The notes under the pieces: generated by a model
The model's input: the letters and a program-made list of their open reading frames with translations, nothing else
Told to the model about the DNA's origin: nothing
Database searches by the model: none
Assembly: GCA_018262195.1 (NCBI GenBank)
Contig: JAGTRS010000006.1
Span: forward strand, 1 to 64,000
DNA length: 64,000 bases
Origin: Pseudomonadota bacterium
GTDB lineage: Bacteria > Pseudomonadota > Gammaproteobacteria > Burkholderiales > Rhodocyclaceae
Direction: 5' to 3'
Part shown: in pieces, positions 7,301 through 16,123 of the stretch
Layout: the number at the start of each line of letters is the position of its first letter
Position numbering within the stretch: position 1 is the stretch's first letter
Made by a program: the position numbers and the translations under genes

Positions 7301-9466
7301 TCAGAATTTGTACTCAGTGCTCAGGATGAAACGACGAGCCTGTCCAGGCACGGTAAAGCCGCCGTTGTCATACAGGGCGTCGTAATACACCTTGTCAAAC
7401 AGGTTCTGAATATTGAACTTGACCGTGTATTTCGGCTGTTCGTAGGCCACCATGGCATCCCAGCGCGTGTAGGAGTCCACCCAGTTCGGGTTGAAGGCCG
7501 CCGTACCGGTCGGGGCACCGCCGTAGCGCCGGCTCTTGTACTCCATGCCGCCGCCGACCTTGAAGCCGTGTGGCAATTGGTAAGTCGTCCACAGGTTGAA
7601 CGTTTTGCGCGGCGTATTGCGCGGCGACTGGCCGATGAAGTTGGGATTGCCGTTACCTGGCGCCACCTCGAGAATTTCAGCGTGGATGTAGGAGATGCCG
7701 CTGAACACCTCCCAGTTGTCGGTAATCCTTCCGGCCATCTCAAGTTCGACGCCATCCGACTGGCGCTTGCGGGTCAGGATGCTTGCGGCGGACTCCAGGT
7801 CAGTATTGCGCTCCCAGTCCTTGATGGCGCGATAAAGCGAGGTGCGCAGAGAGAGGTTGCCATCGGCCAGTAGCCACTTGCTTCCCAGCTCCAGCACCTT
7901 GGAACGCTCGGCCGGATATTGGCTACCGGACAACTGGTAAAGGTCGGCCGTCGGGCTGAAGGAATCACTCCATCCGGCGTAGTAATGCTGTGCCGCCGTC
8001 GGTTGCCACGAAAGGCCAGCACGGTAGCTGTTTTCGCTGAAGTTGCCGCTAAAGGCTGCGTTGGTGAAATACTCCGAACGCATCATGTCGCGGCGGACGC
8101 CGACGGTCATCTTCCAGTCCGGAATGAACTCGACGCTGTCCTGCACGTAAGCGCTGTAGGTTTCGCCCTTGTAGGTCGCTGGCGCTGCCGTCGTATATTG
8201 ACCCGGCTTGTACAGCGGATTGGTTGCGGTTCCCAGGTTGCGCAGCGCCCAGCGAATCGAGTCTTCGTTGAGGTACTCGACACCGGTAATCAATTCGTTC
8301 TTGAGGCCGAATAGCGTAAAGGCCGTGTTCAGGTCGCTCTGCAATACATAGTTGTCAGTCTCGAACTGGCGAGTCTTGGCCTGTTGCTGCGTACTGTTGG
8401 CTGTCAACGTCCCTTGACCGGCCACCGCCCAGTAGGACCGCTTGTAGTTGGCCGCCCGCAGCACGGTGCGCCACTGGGTATCCGGCGAGATCTTGAACAG
8501 GTAGTTCAAGGTGGAGACATTAGTCTCGCTATCATCGAAATTGCCATCCACGCCGTAATAGTTTCCAGCCTTGGCCATCGCCTCGTTCGGACGCCGCCCA
8601 CTGAACGGGATCCCGTAATCCGCGCGGTCTTGCGTCTTGACCCACAAATGGCTCAGCGTCACCTCATGGTTGGTTCCCAGACCGAAGGAAATGCTCGGTG
8701 CGAAGCCCATGCGATGCACTTCCGGCTCGGTGCCGGTATAGGGATTGGTCCGTGAGCTGCCTTCATCACGATTCATCACGTTGATGCGGAAGGCCGTCGT
8801 ATCACCGATCCGCTGGTTGAGGTCAGCCTTGAGCTCCTGGAAACCGTCAGTGCCGATGCCAACACCCACCTTGTTGATGCCGTACAGCATCGGCGTCTTG
8901 CTGACCTGGTTGATCACGCCGCCGGCCTGACCGCGACCGAACAGCATGGCCGCCGCACCGCGCAGCACATCGACTTGTTCCAGATTGAAGACTTCACGGT
9001 TGTATTGGGCGGTATCACGAATGCCATCGAGATACATGTCGCCAAAGGTATAAAACCCGCGCAGGTTCATGTTGTCGCCGGAACGCCCACCTTCGGCGGC
9101 ATTGAAGGTCAAGCCAGAGACATTGCGCAGTGCCTCGCGCAGCGAGTTCGCTTCCTGCTCCTCGATCAGCGCCTGGGTCACCGTAGTGATCGCCTGCGGC
9201 ACATCGTGCGGATCCTGCAGCACCTTGCCGACGCGGGTCTTGGTTGCGCGATAGCCATCCGGCTGATCCTGCGTGGCGGTAACGGTCACCGCCTTCAGGG
9301 TCTTGTCATCCTCGGCCCAGGCGGAGCCGCTGATCGTGAACAGTGCTGTGGCAACAGCGGCTGCCACAGGCAGCATTTTACTGAACGGCAGGGGCACATC
9401 CGAGGGGGAGAAGGAGGAAGCAGACGAGGCCTTGCGACCCGGAGTTTTGGCAGTTTTCACAGGCAA
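7301..9466 (-). CDS. TonB-dependent siderophore receptor
   Basis: A 721-residue outer-membrane receptor. A long N-terminus (basic stretch, then a hydrophobic segment ending GSAWAED) precedes a TonB box-like segment (KAVTVTA). The plug domain follows: VPQAITTVTQALIEEQEANSLREALRNVSG, then MNLRGF, MYLDGIRD, VDVLRGAAAMLFGRGQAGGVINQVSK. A 22-strand barrel ends in the typical terminal Phe (STEYKF). The motifs are those of the catecholate/hydroxamate siderophore family (Fiu/BfrD-like). It heads a three-gene leftward iron operon behind a Fur-like palindrome. The exact siderophore cannot be read. Confidence 0.9.
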   Translation of the reverse strand: MPVKTAKTPGRKASSASSFSPSDVPLPFSKMLPVAAAVATALFTISGSAWAEDDKTLKAVTVTATQDQPDGYRATKTRVGKVLQDPHDVPQAITTVTQALIEEQEANSLREALRNVSGLTFNAAEGGRSGDNMNLRGFYTFGDMYLDGIRDTAQYNREVFNLEQVDVLRGAAAMLFGRGQAGGVINQVSKTPMLYGINKVGVGIGTDGFQELKADLNQRIGDTTAFRINVMNRDEGSSRTNPYTGTEPEVHRMGFAPSISFGLGTNHEVTLSHLWVKTQDRADYGIPFSGRRPNEAMAKAGNYYGVDGNFDDSETNVSTLNYLFKISPDTQWRTVLRAANYKRSYWAVAGQGTLTANSTQQQAKTRQFETDNYVLQSDLNTAFTLFGLKNELITGVEYLNEDSIRWALRNLGTATNPLYKPGQYTTAAPATYKGETYSAYVQDSVEFIPDWKMTVGVRRDMMRSEYFTNAAFSGNFSENSYRAGLSWQPTAAQHYYAGWSDSFSPTADLYQLSGSQYPAERSKVLELGSKWLLADGNLSLRTSLYRAIKDWERNTDLESAASILTRKRQSDGVELEMAGRITDNWEVFSGISYIHAEILEVAPGNGNPNFIGQSPRNTPRKTFNLWTTYQLPHGFKVGGGMEYKSRRYGGAPTGTAAFNPNWVDSYTRWDAMVAYEQPKYTVKFNIQNLFDKVYYDALYDNGGFTVPGQARRFILSTEYKF

Positions 9467-9599
9467 ACCTTTTTCTAGTCAGTCGGTAATGGCTGGCTGG
9501 CATAAAGGCTGGCTTGCCGAACGTTGGGTTCGTATCCGCGACAACCCTGGCGTGAAAAAGTCAGAATCACAATCCTGAACACACCGAGTTGTTGCAAAC

Positions 9600-9624
9600 G
9601 CAAATGCGAATATATCGCATTTGC
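9600..9624. promoter_or_regulatory. Fur-like palindrome before the siderophore receptor operon
   Basis: Perfect 10-bp arms GCAAATGCGA and TCGCATTTGC flank a 5-nt ATATA spacer. The core (AATGCGAAT...CGCATT) is a recognised variant of the Fur 7-1-7 arrangement with C in place of A in TGAGAAT. It lies about 135 nt upstream of the receptor start. The receptor and binding-protein context makes Fur the likely ligand; another dimeric regulator is possible. Confidence 0.6.
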
Positions 9625-9697
9625 AAATTAGAAACAACTTGCTTCTACCCACCGTTTATTAATACGGGCGCGAAGGGTTGTTTAGTGCATCAGAACG

Positions 9698-10744
9698 TCA
9701 GATGACGTCGATACCTGGCTCGCCTTCAGTCATTTCGCCGATGACCGAAACGTGTGAAAAGCCGTGCTGAAGGAACAGGGAGAGCACTTCGGTGACCGTG
9801 TCAGCCGAGCAGGAAACCAGCAAACCGCCCGATGTCTGGGGATCGCTCAGCAAAGTCTGGGCAATGTTTTCCAGACCGCCGACAATTCGTACGCCGTCTC
9901 CGTAGCTCGCCCAGTTGCGGCCGGACGCGCCAGTCACCAAACCGGCTTGCGCCAGCTCGCGAGCCCGCGGCAACATGGGCAAATCCGCGTATTTCACCGT
10001 CGCCCGCAGGCCACTGCCCTTACACACTTCCAGCAAGTGGCCGGCAAGTCCGAAGCCGGTGACATCGGTGACAGCATGCACCCCATCCAGACAGGCCAGT
10101 ACCGGTCCCGGCGTATTAAGCTGCGTCGTGGTCTCAACCATGGCTTCGTAATCCTTGGCCTGGAGTTGATCCTTTTTCAGCGCCGCGCTGTAGATACCGA
10201 CGCCCAACTGTTTGCCGAGCACCAGCTTGTCGCCCGGCTTGGCATCCGAATTGCGCTTCAGGTGCTCCGGATTGACCAAGCCAATGGCCACCAGACCATA
10301 GATGGGTTCTACGGAGTCAATCGTATGGCCGCCGGCAATCGGGATTCCCGCTGCCCGGCAGACATCCTCGCCGCCCTGCAGTATCTTGCCGATGGTTTCC
10401 AGTGGCAGGACATTGACCGGCATGCCGACCAAAGCCAGGGCAAAGAGCGGCGTCCCGCCCATGGCGTAAACATCCGAGATGGCATTGGTCGCTGCGATGC
10501 GCCCGAAATCGTACGGATCGTCGACAATGGGCATGAAAAAATCGGTGGTCGCGACAATCGCCTGTTGCGCGTTGATCTGATAGACCGCGGCATCGTCGCT
10601 GGTCTCGGTGCCGACCAGCAGCTGCGGCGGGATGATGCTACCCGTGGTTCCGGCCAGAATTTTCTGGAGGACGGCAGGCGCGATCTTGCAACCGCAGCCA
10701 CCACCATGGGAAAGCTGGGTAAGTCTGATTTTTTCTTCCGGCAC
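9698..10744 (-). CDS. selD: Selenide, water dikinase
   Basis: A 348-residue SelD making selenophosphate from selenide and ATP. The catalytic N-terminal loop is H-G-G-G-C17-G-C19-K20, with Cys (not selenocysteine) at position 17 and the essential Lys at 20. Downstream are DDAAVYQI, ATTDFFMPIVDDPYDFGRIAATNAISDVYAMGG, AGGHTIDSVEPIYGL and VTDVTGFGLAGHLLEV, all SelD signatures. No selA, selB or selU lies in the window, so the consumer pathway is elsewhere. It is last in a leftward run after copZ, with 35 nt between them. Confidence 0.95.
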   Translation of the reverse strand: MPEEKIRLTQLSHGGGCGCKIAPAVLQKILAGTTGSIIPPQLLVGTETSDDAAVYQINAQQAIVATTDFFMPIVDDPYDFGRIAATNAISDVYAMGGTPLFALALVGMPVNVLPLETIGKILQGGEDVCRAAGIPIAGGHTIDSVEPIYGLVAIGLVNPEHLKRNSDAKPGDKLVLGKQLGVGIYSAALKKDQLQAKDYEAMVETTTQLNTPGPVLACLDGVHAVTDVTGFGLAGHLLEVCKGSGLRATVKYADLPMLPRARELAQAGLVTGASGRNWASYGDGVRIVGGLENIAQTLLSDPQTSGGLLVSCSADTVTEVLSLFLQHGFSHVSVIGEMTEGEPGIDVI

Positions 10745-10779
10745 GGCTGTTCTTTCGGGAAATGCTTGTTGATCGTTGT

Positions 10780-10986
10780 TTATTCGGCGTCGAAGCCCGC
10801 ATCCTCGATCGCATTGACCAGCGCGTCGCGGGTCACTACCTGCTGATCATAGGCTACGCGGCCTTCGGCGGCCTCGAGCGAGACCTCGGCGCTACTGACG
10901 CCGGCCATGGCGCTGAGCACCCCGGTGATGTTCTTGACGCACCCCTGGCAGCTCATGCCGCTAATCTTGATCACGGTGTTTTCCAT
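10780..10986 (-). CDS. copZ: CopZ-like copper chaperone (HMA domain)
   Basis: A 68-residue single heavy-metal-associated domain. The metal site is GMSCQGC (M-x-C-x2-C) at residues 10-16, with the babbab pattern (VIKISGM, VKNITGVLSAMAGV, AEVSLEAAEGRVAYD, LVNAIEDAGFDAE). It should carry Cu+ in the cytoplasm to the CopA exporter encoded at 12763-14952. A GGDEF-EAL gene lies between them, ending only 5 nt before copZ starts in the leftward direction, so all three are probably co-transcribed. Confidence 0.88.
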   Translation of the reverse strand: MENTVIKISGMSCQGCVKNITGVLSAMAGVSSAEVSLEAAEGRVAYDQQVVTRDALVNAIEDAGFDAE

Positions 10987-10991
10987 TGCTG

Positions 10992-12749
10992 TTACCTGTT
11001 GATGAATGGTTGAAGACGCAGCATATCGGCCATTCCATCCGCCGACATCGGGCGACTGAAATAGTAACCCTGCGCCATGTCACACCCCATTTTACGCAAC
11101 AGCGCCAATTGTTCGACTTTTTCTACGCCTTCGGCCAGCACGGTCATGCGCAGACTGCGCCCCATGCTGACGATGGTCGAGGCGATCGCCCAGTCATCCG
11201 GATCGGTTTCGAGGTCATTGACGAAGGAACGGTCAATCTTCAGTTTGCCGACCGGGAAGCGCTTCAGGTAAGCCAGTGATGAATAGCCCGTGCCAAAGTC
11301 ATCGAGCGAAAGTTCAACCCCCATCCGATGCAGGGCCGACAGGGTTCCCATGTGAATCTCCGCATCGTGCATCACGGTGCGTTCGGTCAGTTCGAGCTCA
11401 AGGCGACTGGCGTCCAGCCCCGAGGTGGCCAGCGCGCCCGCCACCATCTCGACAAAACCGGCCTGACGGAACTGCACGGGAGCGACGTTGACGGCCATGC
11501 AGATCGGGGGAACCCCGTCGTCACACCACGCTTTTGCCTGTCGACAGGCTTCGCAGAGCACCCAATCGCCGATCGGATTGATCAATCCCGTTTCTTCGGC
11601 GACATGAATGAAACGATCCGGCATGATCAAGCCAAGCTCCGGATGCAACCAGCGGATCAGCGCCTCAACGCCGATGATCAGACCTGTTTCCAGATTCACC
11701 AGCGGCTGGTAGTGCAGGACAAATTCGTTCTGAACCAATGCCCGTCGGAGGTTACTTTCCATCAGCAAGCGATCGAGCGTGGTCGTGTTCATCTCGCTCG
11801 AATAGAACTGGAACGAGTTACGACCCATTTCCTTGGCCCGGTACATGGCGGTATCGGCATTGCGCAACAAGGCTTCCAAGTCACCGCCGTCGTTAGGGTA
11901 GATGCTGATCCCGAGCGATGGCGTCACCGTCAGCTCATGCCCTGCCACCTCGAAAGGCCGGGAGAAAACATCTACCAGACGCCGCGCCACTTCGGCCGCC
12001 GCACCGGTATGGAAGCCCGGCATGGCGAAAATGAATTCATCCCCCCCCAGACGGGCCAGCGTATCGATGCGTCGGACCACACCATCCAGACGCCGGGCGA
12101 CCTGACACAGCAATTCGTCACCAACGCTGTGCCCTAGCGAATCATTGACACGCTTGAAATGGTCGAGGTCGAGGAAGATGACAGCAATTTCGGATGCCTC
12201 TCGCTCAGCCGCAGCGAGCATCTGCTCAAAACGCTCGCGCAACAATCGGCGATTGGGCAAGCCGGTAAGAACATCGTAGTCAGCCAGCTCGCGGATTCTC
12301 TGTTCAGCAAGCTTCTGCGCCGAAATATCCAGCACGGTGCCGACAGAAGCCGGCAGCCCGCCGATCTCCGATGGCGACCCAAGCACCATGATCGGAAAGG
12401 TCGAGCCGTCCTTGCGTACTCCGGTCAATTCATAATTGTGGCCAACGACACCGGCAGCCCGTAACTGCATCTGCTCAATCACAAATGCATGCTGTTCGGG
12501 AATGATGAGATCAAGCGGCCCCAAGCGGTCAAGCAACTCCTCGCTGGAATAACCAAACATGCGCAGCAGGAACGGATTAACGTACTTGAAGCGCTGATTC
12601 TGGAGCACGAAGATACCGACCTGGGCAGCCTCCATCGTGCTCCGGAACATTGTTTCCTGCTCGGTCATTGCCGTAGCACTTCCCGTCGTTCCCGCATCGC
12701 CATCAGAAAGCAGTTGTTCAATTATCTTTTCCCCGACCCCTATGGTCAT
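10992..12749 (-). CDS. PAS-GGDEF-EAL cyclic-di-GMP enzyme
   Basis: A 585-residue cytoplasmic protein with no TM segment. The PAS domain (about 30-150: MFRSTMEAAQVGIFVLQNQ, ELTGVRKDGSTFPI) is followed by GGDEF (about 155-320). The active motif R-L-G-G-D-E-F is intact, with an RxxD (RRID) inhibitory site five residues before it. The EAL domain (about 335-580) has VEALIRW, the EL-x-E stretch (ELELTERTV), DDFGTGYSSL, KIDRSFV and AEGVE all intact. Both synthesis and breakdown of c-di-GMP are therefore possible. It is placed between copA and copZ. Confidence 0.92.
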   Translation of the reverse strand: MTIGVGEKIIEQLLSDGDAGTTGSATAMTEQETMFRSTMEAAQVGIFVLQNQRFKYVNPFLLRMFGYSSEELLDRLGPLDLIIPEQHAFVIEQMQLRAAGVVGHNYELTGVRKDGSTFPIMVLGSPSEIGGLPASVGTVLDISAQKLAEQRIRELADYDVLTGLPNRRLLRERFEQMLAAAEREASEIAVIFLDLDHFKRVNDSLGHSVGDELLCQVARRLDGVVRRIDTLARLGGDEFIFAMPGFHTGAAAEVARRLVDVFSRPFEVAGHELTVTPSLGISIYPNDGGDLEALLRNADTAMYRAKEMGRNSFQFYSSEMNTTTLDRLLMESNLRRALVQNEFVLHYQPLVNLETGLIIGVEALIRWLHPELGLIMPDRFIHVAEETGLINPIGDWVLCEACRQAKAWCDDGVPPICMAVNVAPVQFRQAGFVEMVAGALATSGLDASRLELELTERTVMHDAEIHMGTLSALHRMGVELSLDDFGTGYSSLAYLKRFPVGKLKIDRSFVNDLETDPDDWAIASTIVSMGRSLRMTVLAEGVEKVEQLALLRKMGCDMAQGYYFSRPMSADGMADMLRLQPFINR

Positions 12750-12762
12750 CGAAACTCCATTC

Positions 12763-14952
12763 CTACCGTCCAGTCTGGCTTTTAGGCCGCCAGCGCTTGA
12801 GCAGAAGCGAGTTCGAAACCACTGAAACCGAACTCATTGCCATCGCCGCTCCCGCCACCACCGGGTTGAGCAAACCCAAAGCCGCCAGTGGAATTCCCAA
12901 CACATTGTAGATGAAAGCGAAGAAAAGATTTTGCCGTATTTTCCCCAAGGTGGCCGCCGATAGGGCGATAGCATCCGACACCCCTAGCAGGTCACTGCGT
13001 ATCAATGTTAAATCTGCTGCCTCGATGGCTGCATCCGAACCCGCCCCGATGGCGAAGCTGACATCTGCCGCAGCAAGAGCCGGCGCATCGTTGATACCGT
13101 CGCCCACCATGGCCACGATCCCGCCGCCTGCCTTCAATTCCTGAACCGCCGCCGCCTTGTCACCGGGCAGGATGCCCGCCCGGAATTCATCGATGCCGGC
13201 CTCTGCCGCAATTGCCGCCGCTGTTGCGGCATTGTCGCCAGTCAACATCACCACCCGGATGCCGCGCTCGCGCAATCGGCTTACGGCGAGGCGCGAAGTT
13301 GGCCGCAGAGCATCAGCCACAGCAAAAATAGCCAGGGTCGATTCACCCTCGTTCAATGCCACGACCGTTTTGCCTGCCCTTTGCAACTCACCAACCACCG
13401 GGTCGGCCGCCAGCCCCAGCCACGTCGGCGAACCGAGGCGCAATGCCCGCCCGTCAATCTGGCCTTCGATGCCACAACCGGGAATTGCCTTGAAGCCAGT
13501 CACTTTTCTATCGTCACCCCCCGGTTGAACTGCAGCTCCGGCCGCCACAACAGCCTTGGCCAACGGGTGTTCGGAATTCTGCTCCAGCAAGGCCGCCAGG
13601 CAGAGCGCGTCGTTGCCAGCCAGAGCGCGCGGCACAACATCGGTCACCTGCGGCAAGCCACAAGTCAGCGTGCCGGTCTTATCCAGCGCCAGCACGGTGA
13701 TGCGTTCCGCCCGTTCGAGTGCCTCGGCATTCCTGACCAGAATGCCGGCCCTGGCCCCCTGCCCGGTTCCGACCATGATTGCGGTCGGTGTGGCCAGACC
13801 CAGCGCACACGGACAAGCAATGACCAGCACGGCCACGGCATTGACCAAGGCCTCGGCAAACTCGCCGGAATATATCCACCAGCCGACGAAGGTCACAAGC
13901 GCAATGGCACACACCGTCGGCACGAAGATCGAAGAAATCTTGTCAGCCAGACGCTGCACCGGCGCTTTCGATCCTTGCGCCTCGCCGACCAGCCGGATAA
14001 TGCCGGCCAGCAAGGTGTGCTCACCAACGCCGGTGGCCCGGCAACTCAAGGCGCCCTGGCCGTTGGCTGTGGCGGCAAAGACCTTGTCACCCGCCCGCTT
14101 GCCCAACGGCATGCTTTCGCCAGTCAGCATGGCCTCATTGACGCTGGACTCACCATCGATCACCTCCCCGTCAACCGGCACGCTTTCGCCCGGACGAACC
14201 AGGAAGACATCGCCCGGCATCAACGCCTCGACCGCCATCTCCACCCACTGGCCATCGCGCTCGACACGTGCCGTCTTCGGCTGCAAGCGGATCAATGACT
14301 CGATGGCTTCGGAGGTTCTGGCCTTGGCCCGCGCTTCGAGCAACTTGCCCAGCAGCACCAGCGTGATCACCGCCGCCCCGCCCTCAAAATAGACGTGCTG
14401 GTTGAGGCCAAACAAAGTCACCACCGTCGAAAAACCCCAAGCCATGCTGGTACCCAGGGCGACCAGCACATCCATGTTGGCGCCACCACCACGCAGGGCC
14501 TTATAGGCACCATCATAGAAACGCCAGCCAATCCAGAACTGGACCGGCGTCGCCAGCACCAGTTGCAGCCAGCGCGGCAATTCGTTTTCGTGACCATGCT
14601 CGCCAAACATGAACAGCATCTGGCCGACCAGCGGCAAGGTGAGCGCCACGGCAATCCAGAAGCGCCGGATTTCCCGGCGATAGACAACCAATTTCTCAGC
14701 CTTTTCGCGTTCGCGCGTCTGGCCATCGACCAACTCGGCCGTGAACCCGGCCTTCGCCACCGCCGCCACCACGGCAGCCTCATCGGCCGCGGCCGACAAT
14801 CGCACCCGGGCGCGTTCGGCCGCCAGATTGACATTGGCCTGCATGCCGGCCTGCCGGTTCAGAACTTTCTCGAGACGCGCCGAGCAAGCAGCGCAGGTCA
14901 TGCCACCGATAGCGAACTCGACAACCCGGCCCCGATCGGCCTCGTCGGTCAT
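12763..14952 (-). CDS. copA: Copper-exporting P1B-type ATPase
   Basis: A 729-residue inner-membrane pump. It has one N-terminal HMA domain ([14 protein letters not shown], about 16-30), the TGES loop, the Cu+ transit motif [12 protein letters not shown] in TM6, and phosphorylation site [17 protein letters not shown] follows, then C-terminal membrane motifs ([18 protein letters not shown]). The HMA signature and C-terminal Met/Ser-Ser motif favour CopA (Cu+ export) over CcoI/FixI (oxidase assembly), although the fnr-hemN-SafE context is where ccoI often sits. The start overlaps the uspA stop by 4 nt. Confidence 0.92.
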   Translation of the reverse strand: MTDEADRGRVVEFAIGGMTCAACSARLEKVLNRQAGMQANVNLAAERARVRLSAAADEAAVVAAVAKAGFTAELVDGQTREREKAEKLVVYRREIRRFWIAVALTLPLVGQMLFMFGEHGHENELPRWLQLVLATPVQFWIGWRFYDGAYKALRGGGANMDVLVALGTSMAWGFSTVVTLFGLNQHVYFEGGAAVITLVLLGKLLEARAKARTSEAIESLIRLQPKTARVERDGQWVEMAVEALMPGDVFLVRPGESVPVDGEVIDGESSVNEAMLTGESMPLGKRAGDKVFAATANGQGALSCRATGVGEHTLLAGIIRLVGEAQGSKAPVQRLADKISSIFVPTVCAIALVTFVGWWIYSGEFAEALVNAVAVLVIACPCALGLATPTAIMVGTGQGARAGILVRNAEALERAERITVLALDKTGTLTCGLPQVTDVVPRALAGNDALCLAALLEQNSEHPLAKAVVAAGAAVQPGGDDRKVTGFKAIPGCGIEGQIDGRALRLGSPTWLGLAADPVVGELQRAGKTVVALNEGESTLAIFAVADALRPTSRLAVSRLRERGIRVVMLTGDNAATAAAIAAEAGIDEFRAGILPGDKAAAVQELKAGGGIVAMVGDGINDAPALAAADVSFAIGAGSDAAIEAADLTLIRSDLLGVSDAIALSAATLGKIRQNLFFAFIYNVLGIPLAALGLLNPVVAGAAMAMSSVSVVSNSLLLKRWRPKSQTGR

Positions 14953-15374
14953 TTGACCAGCAACACCGGGCAGGGTGAAAGGTGCAACACACGCGTCGCC
15001 ACCGAACCCATCACCATGCCGGCCGCCGCACTGCGGCCATGCGTCCCCATGATGATCAGGTCGCAGGCCTGTTCGCCTGCCATCTTGCTGATCACCTCGG
15101 CTGGCTGACCGACATGGATATGCGTTGTATGAAAGCGCCCGGCCGCATCCAGCTTCCGCTGTGCCTCGGCGAGCTGCTCCTGCCCTTCTTCCAGATAATA
15201 GGCATGCAAGGTTTCCTTGCCGACGTGGGCCTGTACCCGGCCAATCGGAATCGGCGCATGGACATGCAACAAGTGAATTTCCGGCACATCGCGGAACCAG
15301 GCTGCATGGCTGATCAGGTGATCGACGGCGCGCAGCGCGCAGGCCGAACCATCAACCGGCAACAATATTTTCAT
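14949..15374 (-). CDS. Universal stress protein (UspA family)
   Basis: A 141-residue single Usp domain. [20 protein letters not shown] lies at the N-terminus. The C-terminal ATP-binding pattern is [36 protein letters not shown] (G-x2-G-x9-G-S/T). ATP-binding Usps act in stress survival, often under oxygen limitation. It is translationally coupled to copA and lies 13 nt downstream of the SafE-like gene. Confidence 0.9.
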   Translation of the reverse strand: MKILLPVDGSACALRAVDHLISHAAWFRDVPEIHLLHVHAPIPIGRVQAHVGKETLHAYYLEEGQEQLAEAQRKLDAAGRFHTTHIHVGQPAEVISKMAGEQACDLIIMGTHGRSAAAGMVMGSVATRVLHLSPCPVLLVK

Positions 15375-15387
15375 GGTGTTTCCTATC

Positions 15388-16059
15388 CTAAAGCCCGCCT
15401 GACAGACGCATCAGGCCGAGGAATCCGTATAAGCCAAAGCCTAGCACCAACAGGCCGGAGAGGGTACGCACAATAGGACGACGGACGAACTCGTTGAGCC
15501 TGGCCAGCACTATGCCGGCCAGCAAAAGGTTGGGCAAGGTACCGAGCCCGAAGGCCAGCATCGTCAGGGCACCACGCTCGGCCGAACCGGTACTGAGCGC
15601 CGTTGCCAATGCGCTATAGACCAGACCGCAGGGCAGCCAGCCCCACAACACGCCCAGCGGAAAAGCCTGCGCCACGCTACGCACGGGAAGAAAACGACGG
15701 GTCAAGGGTTGCAAGCGTCGCCAAAGGCTCTGGCCGGCTCGCTCGGTAAAGGCCAGCGCCTTGGTGACACCGAGCAAATAGAGGCCCATCGCCACCAGCA
15801 TCAGGTTGGCAATGAAATAGAGAATCAGGCGAGCCGGCACCTGGCCTTCAAGCCCCATGCTGGCAGCCCCCAGCGCCCCGGCGATTGCGCCGGCCAACGC
15901 GTAGGAAAAAATGCGCCCGCCGTTGTAGGCAAGGTGCATGGACCAGCGCGCTTGCCCTCCCATCGAGAGGGCGCCAACAATGCCACCGCACATGCCGACA
16001 CAGTGTGTGCCGCCGAGCAGGCCAACAAGAAAAAGCGCGAGATAGCCGGAATCAGGCAT
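15388..16059 (-). CDS. SafE-like (TauE-related) membrane protein
   Basis: A 223-residue integral membrane protein with about six TM segments. The signature N-terminus is L-F-L-V-G-L-L-G-G-T-H-C-V-G-M-C-G-G, with paired Cys and His in the first helix. A second repeat in the middle has PLGVLWGWLPCGLVYSAL. This family is routinely encoded near cbb3 oxidase assembly and copper genes, and copper handling through the Cys/His residues is suspected. Here it lies between hemN and uspA-copA, consistent with that role. Confidence 0.82.
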   Translation of the reverse strand: MPDSGYLALFLVGLLGGTHCVGMCGGIVGALSMGGQARWSMHLAYNGGRIFSYALAGAIAGALGAASMGLEGQVPARLILYFIANLMLVAMGLYLLGVTKALAFTERAGQSLWRRLQPLTRRFLPVRSVAQAFPLGVLWGWLPCGLVYSALATALSTGSAERGALTMLAFGLGTLPNLLLAGIVLARLNEFVRRPIVRTLSGLLVLGFGLYGFLGLMRLSGGL

Positions 16060-16123
16060 CGTGCAAACCAGTAGTCACCGAAGCGGGCAGTTTACTCCGC
16101 CCACCCGGCACTACGCACGGCAA

